Assembly (NCBI GenBank): GCA_023548195.1
Contig: JAJHZJ010000416.1
Coordinates: forward strand, 1,942,729-2,006,728
Source: Bettongia penicillata ogilbyi
Lineage: Eukaryota > Chordata > Mammalia > Diprotodontia > Potoroidae
DNA: 64,000 nucleotides
Direction of reading: 5' to 3'
The notes under the pieces were generated by a model. The model did no database searches. It was given only the letters and a program-made list of their open reading frames with translations, and had not been told where the DNA came from. This document shows positions 1 to 11,200 of the stretch, one piece after another. The position numbers and the translations under genes are program-made. Each line of letters begins with the position of its first letter. Position 1 is the stretch's first letter.

Positions 1-535
1 CAAGAACATTGGAGAGGGAATTATTTTAGGAACTGAGCTAGAGGGGAGGAGAAATATAGAGAGGTTACAATATCTGATATTTAAAGGTACTGATTCTTGA
101 AGTTGAAGAGATACCCCTTCTCTTTTAACTGAGTTGTTTTAAAATCTCAGCTTGTGTATCCAACCAAAAACATATGGAAGGTGGAGGAAGACGAGGCCAC
201 TATAACTCTTGGAGCTTTACTGTTTTTCAAAATTCTAAAACTGTTGGTGGTAGCCAGTCTAACACTGAGAGCACAAATTTAATTAGATCAGCACAAAGGT
301 TAAATGATTTATAACTCTGGGAAGAAAAACAAACTGAACTTTTACCTTGGCAGTGATTCACTTTTTAACAACACAGTTAAAATGAACTTTCTGAAAAAGA
401 ATCCTGAGAATTGCTTGATATGTGGAATATTCATGCCATTAATCATGATATTTACCAGTTTTCCATATCACCTATAATAGGTCCATACTAGAACTAAATT
501 GTAAAAATAATCAAAATCTTCTTTTAAAGAATTTT
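1..535. other. Intergenic, nothing recognised
   Basis: AT-rich sequence with no supported gene, RNA or named repeat. It lies about 4.5 kb upstream of the CNRIP1 start codon. Confidence 0.5.
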
Positions 536-846
536 TAGTCCACATTCAGAGAAAGAACTTGAGTCTGGATAAAGATGGAAGTACATTGTTTACTCTCCTT
601 TTCTTTTGTTTTTTTGCTTTGTTTCTTCTTGCTCATGGCTTCTCCCATTGATTCTAATTCTTCTTCAGATCATGACTAATGTGAAAATATGTTTAATATG
701 AATGTATATATAGAGCCTGTATCAGATTGCACATTCTCTGCGGTGGGGGAGAAAAGGGGGTAGGGAAAAATTTTAAATTCAAAATCTTATGAAAGTGAAA
801 GTTGAAAACTACAAATAAATTACATTAGAAATAATAAATAAAAGCA
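536..846 (+). repeat. Decayed L1 3' UTR fragment
   Basis: Opens with a GAGAAAGAACT-type block, followed by a T-rich stretch, a short G-rich run (about 743-766) and an A-rich AATAAATAAAA-like end. This order matches the 3' ends of the L1 copies at 37330-37690 and 53485-54425. No coding part remains. Confidence 0.6.
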
Positions 847-1776
847 TTTTGGGGCCTCTGTGAAAATTTTGATTAAGTATGAACTTATTACATTTAAACT
901 TCATACCAAGCTGTTAGTTTTGTCTTAATAAAAATTTAGATTTATAATTTAAAAATAATTTAAGTTCCCTAAAAGCGGAATAGCTTGTCTCAAAAGGTTG
1001 ATGGGTGTGCCTTCTTGGAGGTTTTCAATCACTTATTGCACGTTATAGTGGTAATTCTTTTGGTGTATAGGTTGGACTTGATATCTGCTGAGGTCCCTTG
1101 GAACTCTCAAATTCTGCGATTCTGTGAATAGGAGCATATGTATAGACAATTACTATAAGAAACTCACTACAACCTTTGGAATGCCTGTGTCTCACATGTG
1201 GAATTATTAAAAGAGCAAAGATATGGAAGAAGATCCTCAAATGTCATTTTCCAGAAAAAAAACTTGTCATATTTTCTGTTGTTAATGAGTAAGTGTCAGC
1301 TTTCAAAAGAAAAATAAGTACTTCCCTCTCCTACTAACCTTTCTTCTGGGTTGGCTTTTTAAAAATCTCTCTAGATTCAATCCAATAAATTCAATTTAAC
1401 AAACATTTAAGCATCTACTCTTTACAAAATATTGGAATGTATGTGTTCCTTGTCAGTCCCCATGCTTGATTTTAGGTGAATTTTTTCTCTGATTCTGTTT
1501 TTTCTCTCTGCCACCTAACCTTCTATTATTTTCCATTCTTTTATCTAGTCATTCCCCAATTGTCAGGACTAGCAATCCCATGATTATCAGGTTAATGTTT
1601 TCTGAAAATATTAAGGAACAGAAAATGTGAATGTAATGTTGATTATGACAAGCAAATTTATTAATACTGAAAGAACATGTAGCTAAGCCATAGTCATAGG
1701 ATATTGTTTCACTGTATCCCAAGATTTAATATCCCTGAAGAATCTTTTGTTAGTCAGAGAAGAGGCTATGATTATA
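847..1776 (+). repeat. Possible CR1/L3-type relic in unassigned DNA
   Basis: Positions 960-1135 carry wording typical of CR1-like 3' ends (GGTTGGACTTGATATCTGCTGAGGT, then CTCTCAAATTCTGCGATTCTG, spread over about 70 bases). The remainder is AT-rich with no recognised feature. The CR1 call is tentative because the match is short and diverged. Confidence 0.35.
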
Positions 1777-1816
<40 letters not shown>

Positions 1817-1918
1817 AAGACAGAGACAGAGACAGACAGAGACAGAGAGAGACAGAGACAGGGAGAGAGACAGAAACAAAACATAGACATAGAGAGAGAG
1901 AGAGGCAGAGAGAGAGCA
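1777..1918. repeat. Compound microsatellite (GT)n-(GA)n-(GACA)n
   Basis: About ten GT units run directly into a GA tract, then interrupted GACAGA units. It creates long false frames (Arg-Glu on one strand, Leu-Ser on the other). It is probably length-polymorphic. Confidence 0.95.
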
Positions 1919-2299
1919 TACTTGGGTACTCTCACAGTGGGAAAATGAAGATAAAGGTAATATCCAGATAATGATTTTCCATGGTCATATTTTTTTTCTT
2001 CTTTATTACTCAGAAAGCCATAGACTTGGCAAAAAAAAAACAAAACCCTTGGCACAAATCCAGAGGTTGTTGAAAAGGCTCATCTGGCCTTGGATTACAT
2101 AGCAAAGAGCCCCCAGCAAACCAGGTATGATCATGGCTGATAAGACATAGTCCAAATCCCTTCACTTGTCAGTCATATCCTGATTGTAAATTAGAATGTT
2201 GTCTTTATTCTTGCAGATTCTTAGGGCATTATTTTATAAATTTCTTATTCAGCAAACTAATAAATCCAAATATCATTATGAGTTAATGACTTCTAAAAA
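1919..2299. other. Unassigned intergenic DNA
   Basis: AT-rich sequence, with a poly-A run near 2031-2040. Nothing recognised. Confidence 0.45.
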
Positions 2300-2640
2300 G
2301 TGCCTAATCAACCAACCAAGTATGTGTTGAATATGTACCAGTTATGTGCCCCCATAGTGATGAGTGCTATGAGGGAAATATGATATTTATAATATTATTG
2401 AAGACATAAAATAATGCACAACTATTAAGTAACAATATAAAACACATTTCAATTGTGTAAAACTATTGTTGGAACTCAGAAATTGGAAAGATCACCAGGG
2501 CTGGGATAGTCTTAGAAGTCTTCATAGAGAAGTTAGAATTTGAACAAACTCTTTAAAAGATAGGAACAATTTGGATAAGCAGGGAGTTGAATAAGTGGAG
2601 GGGAGAAAGGATATTTCAGGTTACAGCTATCTTAATCACC
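2300..2640 (+). repeat. Dispersed 'ageing' repeat, head plus body
   Basis: The head resembles GTTGAATATGTACCAGTTATGTGCC, a degenerate form of the recurring wording 'TTATTAAGCACTTACTATG'. Further on are the body phrases about 'gaacaaactctttaaaagataggaa'. Related copies lie at 16205, 17285, 19010, 22545, 24695, 41660, 42700 and 57825. I do not assign the family a name. Confidence 0.45.
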
Positions 2641-3207
2641 AGAGAAGCTAATTTAATATGATTGTGAACCTATTATAAATGCCAAACGAACTTTTTCACT
2701 TTTCTTTGTGAAAGCTTATTTGTAAAATGAGACTATAATCTTTAAAGAAGCAACCAAATAGTTTAAAGAAATTAGAGGTTTCCTTAGTTCTAAAGAGATT
2801 GTAGTGTTGAGATTGGAACCCAACTCAAGCCAGTCCCTTGGTAGTTCAGATTGAATATTGGAACAAAATTAAACACTCATAGGTTATTTGACAATTAATA
2901 AAAGGAAATTTACCTAGCTATAGCAGGTTAATCAACAAAGATGAGTATTGAAGATATCTTGAGTTGATTCAACTAAGCAAAGCTTCCTGGCCTGACTTGC
3001 CCATTGTAATCCACCATCAAAGCCATGCCTGGAGGGCCTTATGGCTGTTTGAAGTTTATGTAGTTAATAAGTGACATCAACAGCTTAAACCTGTAGTCCC
3101 CCAAACCAAGTCTTGAGGACAGTCTCAACAACTTTTAAGGAAAAGCTATCCTAACTTGTACAGAGACAAGAGTAAAGCTATTGCTCCTACCACAAGCAGC
3201 AATTCAT
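2641..3207. other. Unassigned intergenic DNA
   Basis: No ORF, RNA or repeat that I recognise. Confidence 0.45.
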
Positions 3208-3385
3208 GATAGAGTGAAAAAGAATATTGGCTCCCAATTTAGTGAATCCCAGTTCAGCTTATTATTTGTGTGACCTTGGGCAAGTCACTTAACATCTCTG
3301 GACTTCATTATTTTAGCTGTGAAATAAAGGAACTGAACTTGATGACCTCTAAGGTCACTTCCAGATTTTAATATGTAATGTCATC
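3208..3385 (+). repeat. MIR/THER1-like SINE
   Basis: Contains the conserved CORE-type block TGTGACCTTGGGCAAGTCAC, then a 'ttaacatctctggacttcat' phrase, and the 'gatgacctctaaggtcact' tail that is typical of therian THER1/MIR elements. Confidence 0.8.
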
Positions 3386-4729
3386 CTTCAAAGGTAATGT
3401 CATTACACAGGTTCAAGCAATATTTCCCAGTAACTGTCCACCTGGATGGTGCTGAAACAGGTGTTTGCTTTTTGACCACTGGTAGCCACTACCAAATAAC
3501 AGTTTAACTATATGACTTTTCTTTTTCTTTCTAAATAGTCAGTCTTCAACTGACATACACTAGCAAGAAGCAATAATCCATTTTGATAACAAAACTAAAA
3601 TTTTTCATTGCCCCTATACAACCAATACAACAATTAACACCTTTTGCACATTCCTCTTTTTGCCCTTACATGGCACAAATAGATGTTAGATTCTTTCTGA
3701 AGAATTTATAGCTAATCCTCAAAAAAAAAAAAAGATGGAATTGGTAATATGATTTTGGGGAAGCTGGTAATATATCAAAGGGGGAAATGCACAAATTGGT
3801 GTTACTTGACTTTTGTTCCTAGAAAATATTAAGAACTTTCTTGGATATACTACACCTTCAATTAAAATGCTAGCAAGATACAGGATGATGTAACGTGAGA
3901 TAGTATTCAGATAACAAAGATATGGTATTTGCTTCTTTTTTGCATTTAAATGAATACCAAGAATGATCTAATCACCAGATATACACTGATCTTACAAAAA
4001 GCCTCAATGCCAATCTGCGTGTACATAGACTAAAAAAAACTCCTAATCCCCTTTTGATAAAATATAGCCCCATTCATACAAATGAGTGTTTAGGTCTCCG
4101 TTGTTGTTATCATTATCTAATTTTGACAGAAGTTAATGTGCTAAAACTAAGCTTTCTGTACACACAGGTCCCTTTCCCAACGACATCTGGATTGTAATCT
4201 ATGTTAGCTGAAAGCCTCACAGCTTACTCTGTTTATCAGTCATCATTCTGAAGCTTTAGGGAATCATCCATCTTTCCTCAAGCATAAGTCAGGGGCTAGA
4301 GGTTTCCTTCCTGTTTCCTGCCTCACGTCTACATACAGGAACAAACAATTCCCCTACTCTGAACCATCCTATGTTCTTTCTCATGAGGCATTCGGGCTAG
4401 GTTGGGATCATATTCCCGGGTAAACAAAATTTGGTGCCTGACCAAAGAGTACTTCAGCTTCTCCGGGGCCCATCCCATTAGCCCCAATCATTTGGAGGCA
4501 TTTTTAGCCTCAGCATCCCCTTTGCTTTGCTCAGGAGGATGGAGAGGATGGGGAGAAGGGGAGGAGAAAGAAGGGAAACTGGGGGGAGGGGAAAGGAAGG
4601 AGGAGAGTTCTATCTCCTCTAGCTGGGGAGGCTATTTGGCAGAGGGAGGAGTTTGTCTTGCCTTTTCTCCCTCCCCCTAGGAAGGGGATTATGGTGCGGT
4701 AATCAGGCTTAACTCTCTCCACCCTGGCT
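3386..4729. other. Upstream flank of CNRIP1
   Basis: Apparently single-copy sequence. GC content rises from about 4400, with a purine-rich GGGGAGAAGGGGAGG-type stretch at 4545-4612. No gene is supported; the frames here are low-complexity Gly/Glu reading. It may hold distal promoter elements. Confidence 0.45.
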
Positions 4730-5260
4730 GCCATTTGACCCGTTCTGCAGTCCGCTGACCGCTGCTTTTGAGGGTCTTGGTGGAATGGAGCAGAAACATC
4801 TGGCCCAGGGGTGGTCTGTCGGATTGGCCTCCTCTTTGCTTTGGGCGAGGCGAACCTTCAAAACCAGGACCAACGCGGGCTCCTAGCTGGCGAGTTGCAG
4901 TCTCTTCTCCTTCCCCTCCCTCCGTTTCCTCTCCGCCCACCGCGGTCTTGCTCCTGGGCCGCAGCCACCTCTCTCCCCCGCCCGCCCCCAAGCCAGCATC
5001 CCCAAGCCTTGGTGCTCAGCCATGGGGGACCTCCCGAGCCTCGTGCGCCTCTCCATCGCTCTTCGGATCCAGCCTAACGACGGTCCGGTCTTCTTCAAAG
5101 TGGACGGGCAACGCTTCGGTCAGAATCGGACCATCAAGCTGCTCACTGGTTCCTCTTACAAGGTGGAAGTGAAGATCAAGCCCACCACTCTCCAAGTGAA
5201 GTGAGTCACGTCTCTGGCCAGAGACCTAAGGGAGGGCAGTGCCAGTGAAGCCCGAGACTA
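4730..5260 (+). promoter_or_regulatory. CpG-rich promoter and 5' UTR of CNRIP1
   Basis: By eye there are roughly 30 CpG dinucleotides in about 530 bases, against near-absence in the flanks, so this looks like a CpG island covering the promoter, 5' UTR and exon 1. No TATA box is evident. An inverted CCAAT box (ATTGG) lies at about 4823, and GC boxes (CCCCGCCCGCCCCC) lie at about 4977-4990. The transcription start cannot be fixed from sequence. An ATG at about 4786 opens a 35-codon frame upstream of the main start, which would be an upstream ORF if transcription begins before it. Confidence 0.75.
5022..5200 (+). CDS. CNRIP1: CNRIP1 coding exon 1
   Basis: Encodes residues 1-59 and the first two bases of codon 60 (phase 2). 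The exon ends ...CAAGTGAA before a consensus donor GTGAGT at 5201. The frame would hit TGA two bases past the donor if unspliced. It includes the conserved block [20 protein letters not shown]. Confidence 0.96.
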
Positions 5261-8200
5261 GCTGGGCGAATGGGTGGGTACGGCTCAAATCTCTGCCACT
5301 CCGAGTGCAGTTAATATCTTTCCAGAAGCCTCACTCCTCTTTCCCCCACGCTTTCCTCGAAATTAGCTGACTAAGCTCCCCTCTCCCCATTTTGTTCCTT
5401 AATTGCCTTTTTTTTTTTAAGCTATTTTTCCGTCTTCACTGTCGCCGTAGCTAAAAAGCAGGTTTCTCTAAATCTGCTGCAGCCTGAAAGGGAGACAGCT
5501 TTCCCAGTCTCCCCACCATCCTTTTCCCACTTCTCTTCCCTGGGCGTCTGTGCTACTGTGTCCCAAAGGTGAAGAAAACTCGCTGCCTGAGTAACCTGGG
5601 GCAGAGGTGTCTGCTGCAACATTCCTGGTCCTATGCTGCTCAGAGAGGCCAGAGAAAGACTATTAAGGGGCGGGGGAAGGAGAGGGGACCGTGAGGTTCC
5701 ACAGTTCCCCCCTCCCTGCAGCATGTCATCTCCTACCCCATTGTTGGGGATGAAACGGAGGGATATGATGACTAAGACTGGGAAGCAGCCCTCATTCTGG
5801 GGGATAAGAAACAGGCAAAAGTGCCCCTCCTCCAATTTAGCCAAGGCTCTCTCCAGCTCAGGCCTCAACCCATTGTTTTTGTTTATTTCCCTTTATCTTC
5901 TGAGTTCTTGTTTCCATCCTAGTAATATCTATGGTTTAAACTCTTGGGACTTCAGCTGCCATCCTAATAAGACTCAACTTCAATCCAGGCTCCTGGTAGC
6001 AGAAGAGTATAGCTTTTGTGCCTGTGTTCCTGTTTCCCCATAATCCCTTCTCCTCAGCCACATGATAATCCTTTTCAGAGGCTTCTGGTTGGGATGACAG
6101 CGTTGGGCAAAGAGGTGTGGCCCTTCCCTGTCCATTGGGAGGAAATCCTGGGGTAAGGGTAAGGGAAAGGCCTTTTTGGTACAGGTGAGCTGGTGAAGAA
6201 CTAGGCTTCAGAGTACTAAGACAGTCTTGTGTGAAAGGGTTCCAGGACTTTTCTTTGGCTGAGGATCCTTTGTAGAACTGACCAAAGAACTGACTGAGGC
6301 AACTGCCTCAGGTGCCCTGATTTTATCATCTGAAGGCCCTTGGAGTTGGAAATACCTAATACACTGTCAAGTATGCTGCAGATCTTTCCTTTTCCTTTCT
6401 GCTTCTCCCTCTCTCTGTCCCACCTAAAAACGGAACTGTCTTGTCTTTTTTCACCTCTCTAAACCTTAATAATAATAATAGCTAGCATTTATAAAGACTT
6501 TTAAGCACTTTATCTCATTTGATCTTCACAACATTCCTGTGATATTTTACAGTTGAGGAAGCATTTTACAGTTGAGGGAATTGAGGCAGACAGCTTAAAT
6601 GACTTGCCCAGAGTGACACAACTAGTAAGTATCTGAGACTATATTTGGTTTTTTTAATTTTTTAAATTTATGAAATAAAATGAGCATTTCCATAACAGTA
6701 GAATAAAAAAAGATGATTGCACATGAAACTGCAACTCTATTATACACAATTTGCTATTACTTTTAAATATAAAATAATCATGTAAATTTATTTTTTAATC
6801 TTTTTTCTTCCCTCCCCCACCTTAAAGATGGCTGCCATTAGACAAAAATATGCGTGTGTATTTACAGTCATTCTGTGCATACTTCTATGTATCAGTTCTT
6901 TCTCTGGATGAGGAAAGTACCTTCCTTCACAAGTCCTTTGCAGTTAATCTGGATATTTTATAGTCAAAATGATTTGGTTGCTGAGACCACATTTGAACTC
7001 AGATCTTCCTGACTTCAGATCCAGCACTCCATCTACTGTGTCATTTAGGTGCTATAGGAAACAAAGTTGGACTAGATCTTTAAGGTCTCATGAACTCTAA
7101 ATTCTATAAGTGCTTTGTGACCCTTTATGTGTTATAGCAATGATATGTTGCCCTACTAGTTAACACTTGTATTAAAAAATTTTACATAACCTGTACTTAT
7201 CAATATATTCCTCTTCCCTCCCCTTTTTAGAGAGCCTTCACTTATAATAAAGGGGGAGGGATAATTCAACAAAATTAACCAACATATCAACCAAATTGAA
7301 CGTCATACGCATTTTTTAATACACATAGTGTCCCACCTCCTTGAAGAAGAGAGGTAGTTATATTCTCATGTACCTTTTTTGGTCACATATTGTTTTTATA
7401 AAACTTCCATTTTAACAATACCTCCAATTCCTAAAGGAATTCCTACTACTGTAATAGACCTGAAAGGAAGGAATTGAGGGTACGTAGGTCTGTGGGTATC
7501 CAATAAATTCTAAGATGAGAGCTGGATGGCACATTAGAGATCCTCTAGTCCAAAGGTTCTGAACTTTTGTGTGTGTCATGAATCCTTTAGGCTGTCTGCT
7601 GAGTTCTATGACCCCCTTAGAATAATTATTTTAAATTATAACAATGCATAAAATTAAGTAAAATTACAGAGGGAAATAAATGGTATTGAGATAGCTATTG
7701 AATTGTTTTTAAAAATCCAGGTTAAGAACCTCTGATCTGAAACAATCTCTGAGGACACTGAGGCTCAGTTGGTCAAGTAAGTTGTCTTGATTCAGCTTGT
7801 AATAATGGTAAATCTTGGACTAGAACCCATATATCCTGATATCTGGGCAAGTGATCTTTTCTCTTTCCCATTCCCTTATCACCATTGTAAATGCCTAATC
7901 TGTTTTGACATAGTTCCAAACCTGCTTGGGAATTCTGCTCCATTCAAAGGTATAGGAGGGGAGCCTACATCCTACTGCATGTGATTCTCTCTCATCTTTT
8001 GCAGAGACATCTCCATTGGTGGTGTGCTTGTCCCATTGGAGCTGAAATCGAAAGAGCCCGATGGGGACCGAGTTGTTTACACTGGAATATATGACACAGA
8101 AGGCGTGGCCCCAACAAAAAGTGGGGAGCGACAACCCATCCAGATCACCATGCCTGTAAGTCTAGTGGAGCTGTGTGCATGGTGTGTTGTTTTATTTTTT

Positions 8201-11200
8201 TTTCTGGGGCATGGGGGAGGGAAAGATATGAAAGAAGGGAAGGAGAAGGGAGGAAATGAAATAGAATCACTAGCATATTTCTCCTGGGAAACATATACAA
8301 AGTCCAAACATGCTGGGAATGAGAATACAGAGGAGTTGGAGAATTAAGGGCCATTACTTGAGCAAGAGGGGGAAGGTTGAAAGACTCTTGGTTTTGTACA
8401 AATCTGATTCCTGTAGGTACCAAAGGAAACAATCAAAAGTAAAACCAAAAGATGTATGCCTCCATTAGGACAAGTGAAATGTATTTCTTTTTTCCTGCTT
8501 TGATTCATCTGTGTCAAGACTAACCCTGATAGTAGGTCCAAAAAAGTCTATCTTTAAATTAAATATTCATGAGAAAATATATAAGATCCAAATTTTAGAA
8601 CTGGAAAGAAGTCATTGAATCCTTTTTCCTCATTTTATATCTGAGGAAACTGAGGTCCAAAGAGATGAGGTGACTTGCTCAGGGCCACAAAGCAAGTATC
8701 TAAGGTAGAATTTGAACCAGTCTTCCCAATTCTAAGGCTAGGGTCTTATGCCCTAAGCCATGCCAACTTCATAGGAACCTCATTTGTATTGATATTTATA
8801 CTTGCTTATTAATTACTGAGAGTAAACCAATTTTAGACACAATACATATACCACTATAGCCTTAATTAATAGTTATCGTTGTAGCTACAACCAGAACTCA
8901 GGTCTTCTAATTCCTAATGCTAGTGGGTACCTAAGAGTAACTTTTTACTGTTAGGTATAAGGTGATTTAGTGGATGGAATGCTGGGCCTGGAGTCAGAAA
9001 GACCTGAGTTCTACCTGGCTTCAGACACTCATTAGTTGTATGCCCTTGAGTAAGTCATTTAACCTCTGTTTGCTGTAATCCACTGGAGAAAGAAATGACA
9101 AACCACTCCAGTATCTTTGCTAAGAAAAGCCCACATGGGATCACAAAGAGTAGGACACAACTGAACAACAGCAATATGTCTATGGAAACTTAGCAATAGC
9201 TATCAAATATTAGTCATAACTTGTCTAGTTATAAAAAATCTTCATTCTATTCCATATTTTGATACAAGGCATGTTAAATTTCTCCCTTGTCTGGGAAATT
9301 CAGATGAATGGAAGATTCAAGCCAAAGGAGCCTAAAGTTAAACAACATTGAGTCTTGGGGAGAAAATATTATTTTCCTTGGAAAATAATCTTTGAAATAG
9401 AATCTAAAGGTAAAAAGATTGCCCACTCAGTCCATTTTAAAGATGAGAAAGTTGAGGCCCAGAGAGGTTAAGTGATTTGCCCAGACTCACAGAGCTAATA
9501 AATATCAGACTCCAGATTTAAACATGTGTCATCTGACTCCAGATCGCACGTTCTTTCTGTTGCACTGCATGTGTATGATGAACCAACAACACATTCCTGG
9601 GTTTGTTCCCTTTGAAAGGCTAGACAGGCTTGGAAGAAGTGGTATGGAGAAATAAGGCAATGAAAGATACTCGAGCTTCCTTTGAAAAGAATGTCAACTT
9701 CTCAGGATACCATCTGTTCTTCATTTGTTGTATAAAAGTGTTAGGAAGGAAAAATGAGACATTAAATTTTTTAGTGAATTCAGAAGTCCTGGCCTTAAAA
9801 CTGCAAAAGAATGACTAATGGGAAGAAGGCCAATGGAAAATTTTAAAAAAATAAATAAAGAGCAAGGAATCCCCCAAAAAGCATATACTTCTGCATATCT
9901 GGAGACTATTTCCCTCAAAGTGACATTCAATAGCCCCAATAAAATAGAAGCAAAATCAAAATAGAAACACCTCAAACTTCTCAGATCTTGCAACTCTAAG
10001 TGTTGGTGTTACTGTGATCAGCTTTCTATTTTAGTCACCCATGTCATGGTGCTAACTTTCAGATTTAGTTCCTTGGTGTGAAGTTGAAATTTGACCTAAT
10101 AGCAATGTCTTAAAAATGGTAAATGCCTTTGGTAAACTTTGCTTTCTGAAATCTCTGCCCTTCTATTGTCATTATCCTCTCCTTGTTAGTACAGGCCTTT
10201 TTTTTTTTTAAACCATCTGCCTAGTCTAAGGCAACAGCTTCTAACTGGCTTCTTCTTCCATTCTCTTCCCCATCTACCCCTCCCCGCCTTCACATTGTAC
10301 CCAGATTAATTTTCCCTTTGCAAAGTTCAGATCATTCTTCTGTTCAAAATCCTTCAGTGGTTCATTTTTACCTATGAAACAAAACTCTAAATTTATAACC
10401 CTAATAGTCAAGGCCCTCAACAACTAGATGCCACCCTATTTTTCCAATGTATTATACACCCTCTTTCAATATATGTTATTCTCTAGCCAAACAACTTACT
10501 CTCCTCTCACTATTTATCTAGAACTCTTCCACTTCAGTGCCTTTGCTTATGTATGCTGTGTTCAGGGAAGATTGGCACTTCTGGTGTGAGGACTTGGTGT
10601 CCACCTGGCACTCAAGTCACCTGTGGTTCCAAGAAGTGCAGTGGGCATACCCTAGTAAAACCATCTCAGCAGATAGGCTAAACCAGCTTGAGAATAACCC
10701 ACAGGCCTCAAATCTATCGGAAAGGAGTTAGGAGGATGTCTACCTCAAACACGTAAAGACTTCCCTGGTGGAATGGGCAAATGAGAATAGTATGTTCCAG
10801 TGGCCATGAAAGTGGTTGAAGTAGGTATTATGGAGCACTTAGAGCTTGGTCAGACATTGAAGATGCCAAGGTCATCCATAGCATCCTGGGCAACTGCCGG
10901 TCATCTTGACTTTTGTCCTGCCACTGGACTTCTGAAAGATTCTGAAAGACAGAGTGAGGCTGATGACTTTGTGCAACTCTGCCTCACTTAAATCAACTTC
11001 ATGCTCAGGTCAAGACATCACCCTATGAGGTCATTGGTCCTCTTCAAAATTAAAGATGAGCAATATGTTATGTTATTCCCTTTGTCTGTAATCTCCCCCC
11101 ACTGCCACCTCTAACTTTTGAAACCTAACACAGTCTGCAAAACCAAGCCAGATGGCATGTCCTCCAGGAAACTTTCCCTTGATTCTTTTCCAATCCCATC

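Larger units (their letters stand above)
5201..8004 (+). other. CNRIP1 intron 1 (2804 bp)
   Basis: Donor GTGAGT, acceptor CTCATCTTTTGCAG. Positions 5211-6465 appear single-copy and stay moderately GC-rich near the CpG island. The rest holds a MIR-like SINE split by a later insertion (6466-7055) and an hAT-type miniature element (7551-7734). Positions 7060-7550 are unassigned, possibly an old LINE relic. Confidence 0.93.

Noticed and set aside
1683..2055. Arg/Glu and Leu/Ser/Cys-rich frames
   Set aside because: Translation of the GT/GA microsatellite.
4768..5172. Frames of 88-134 codons through the CpG island
   Set aside because: Proline/serine/arginine-rich reading of GC-rich promoter and exon 1 in the wrong frames. 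The CNRIP1 frame explains exon 1.
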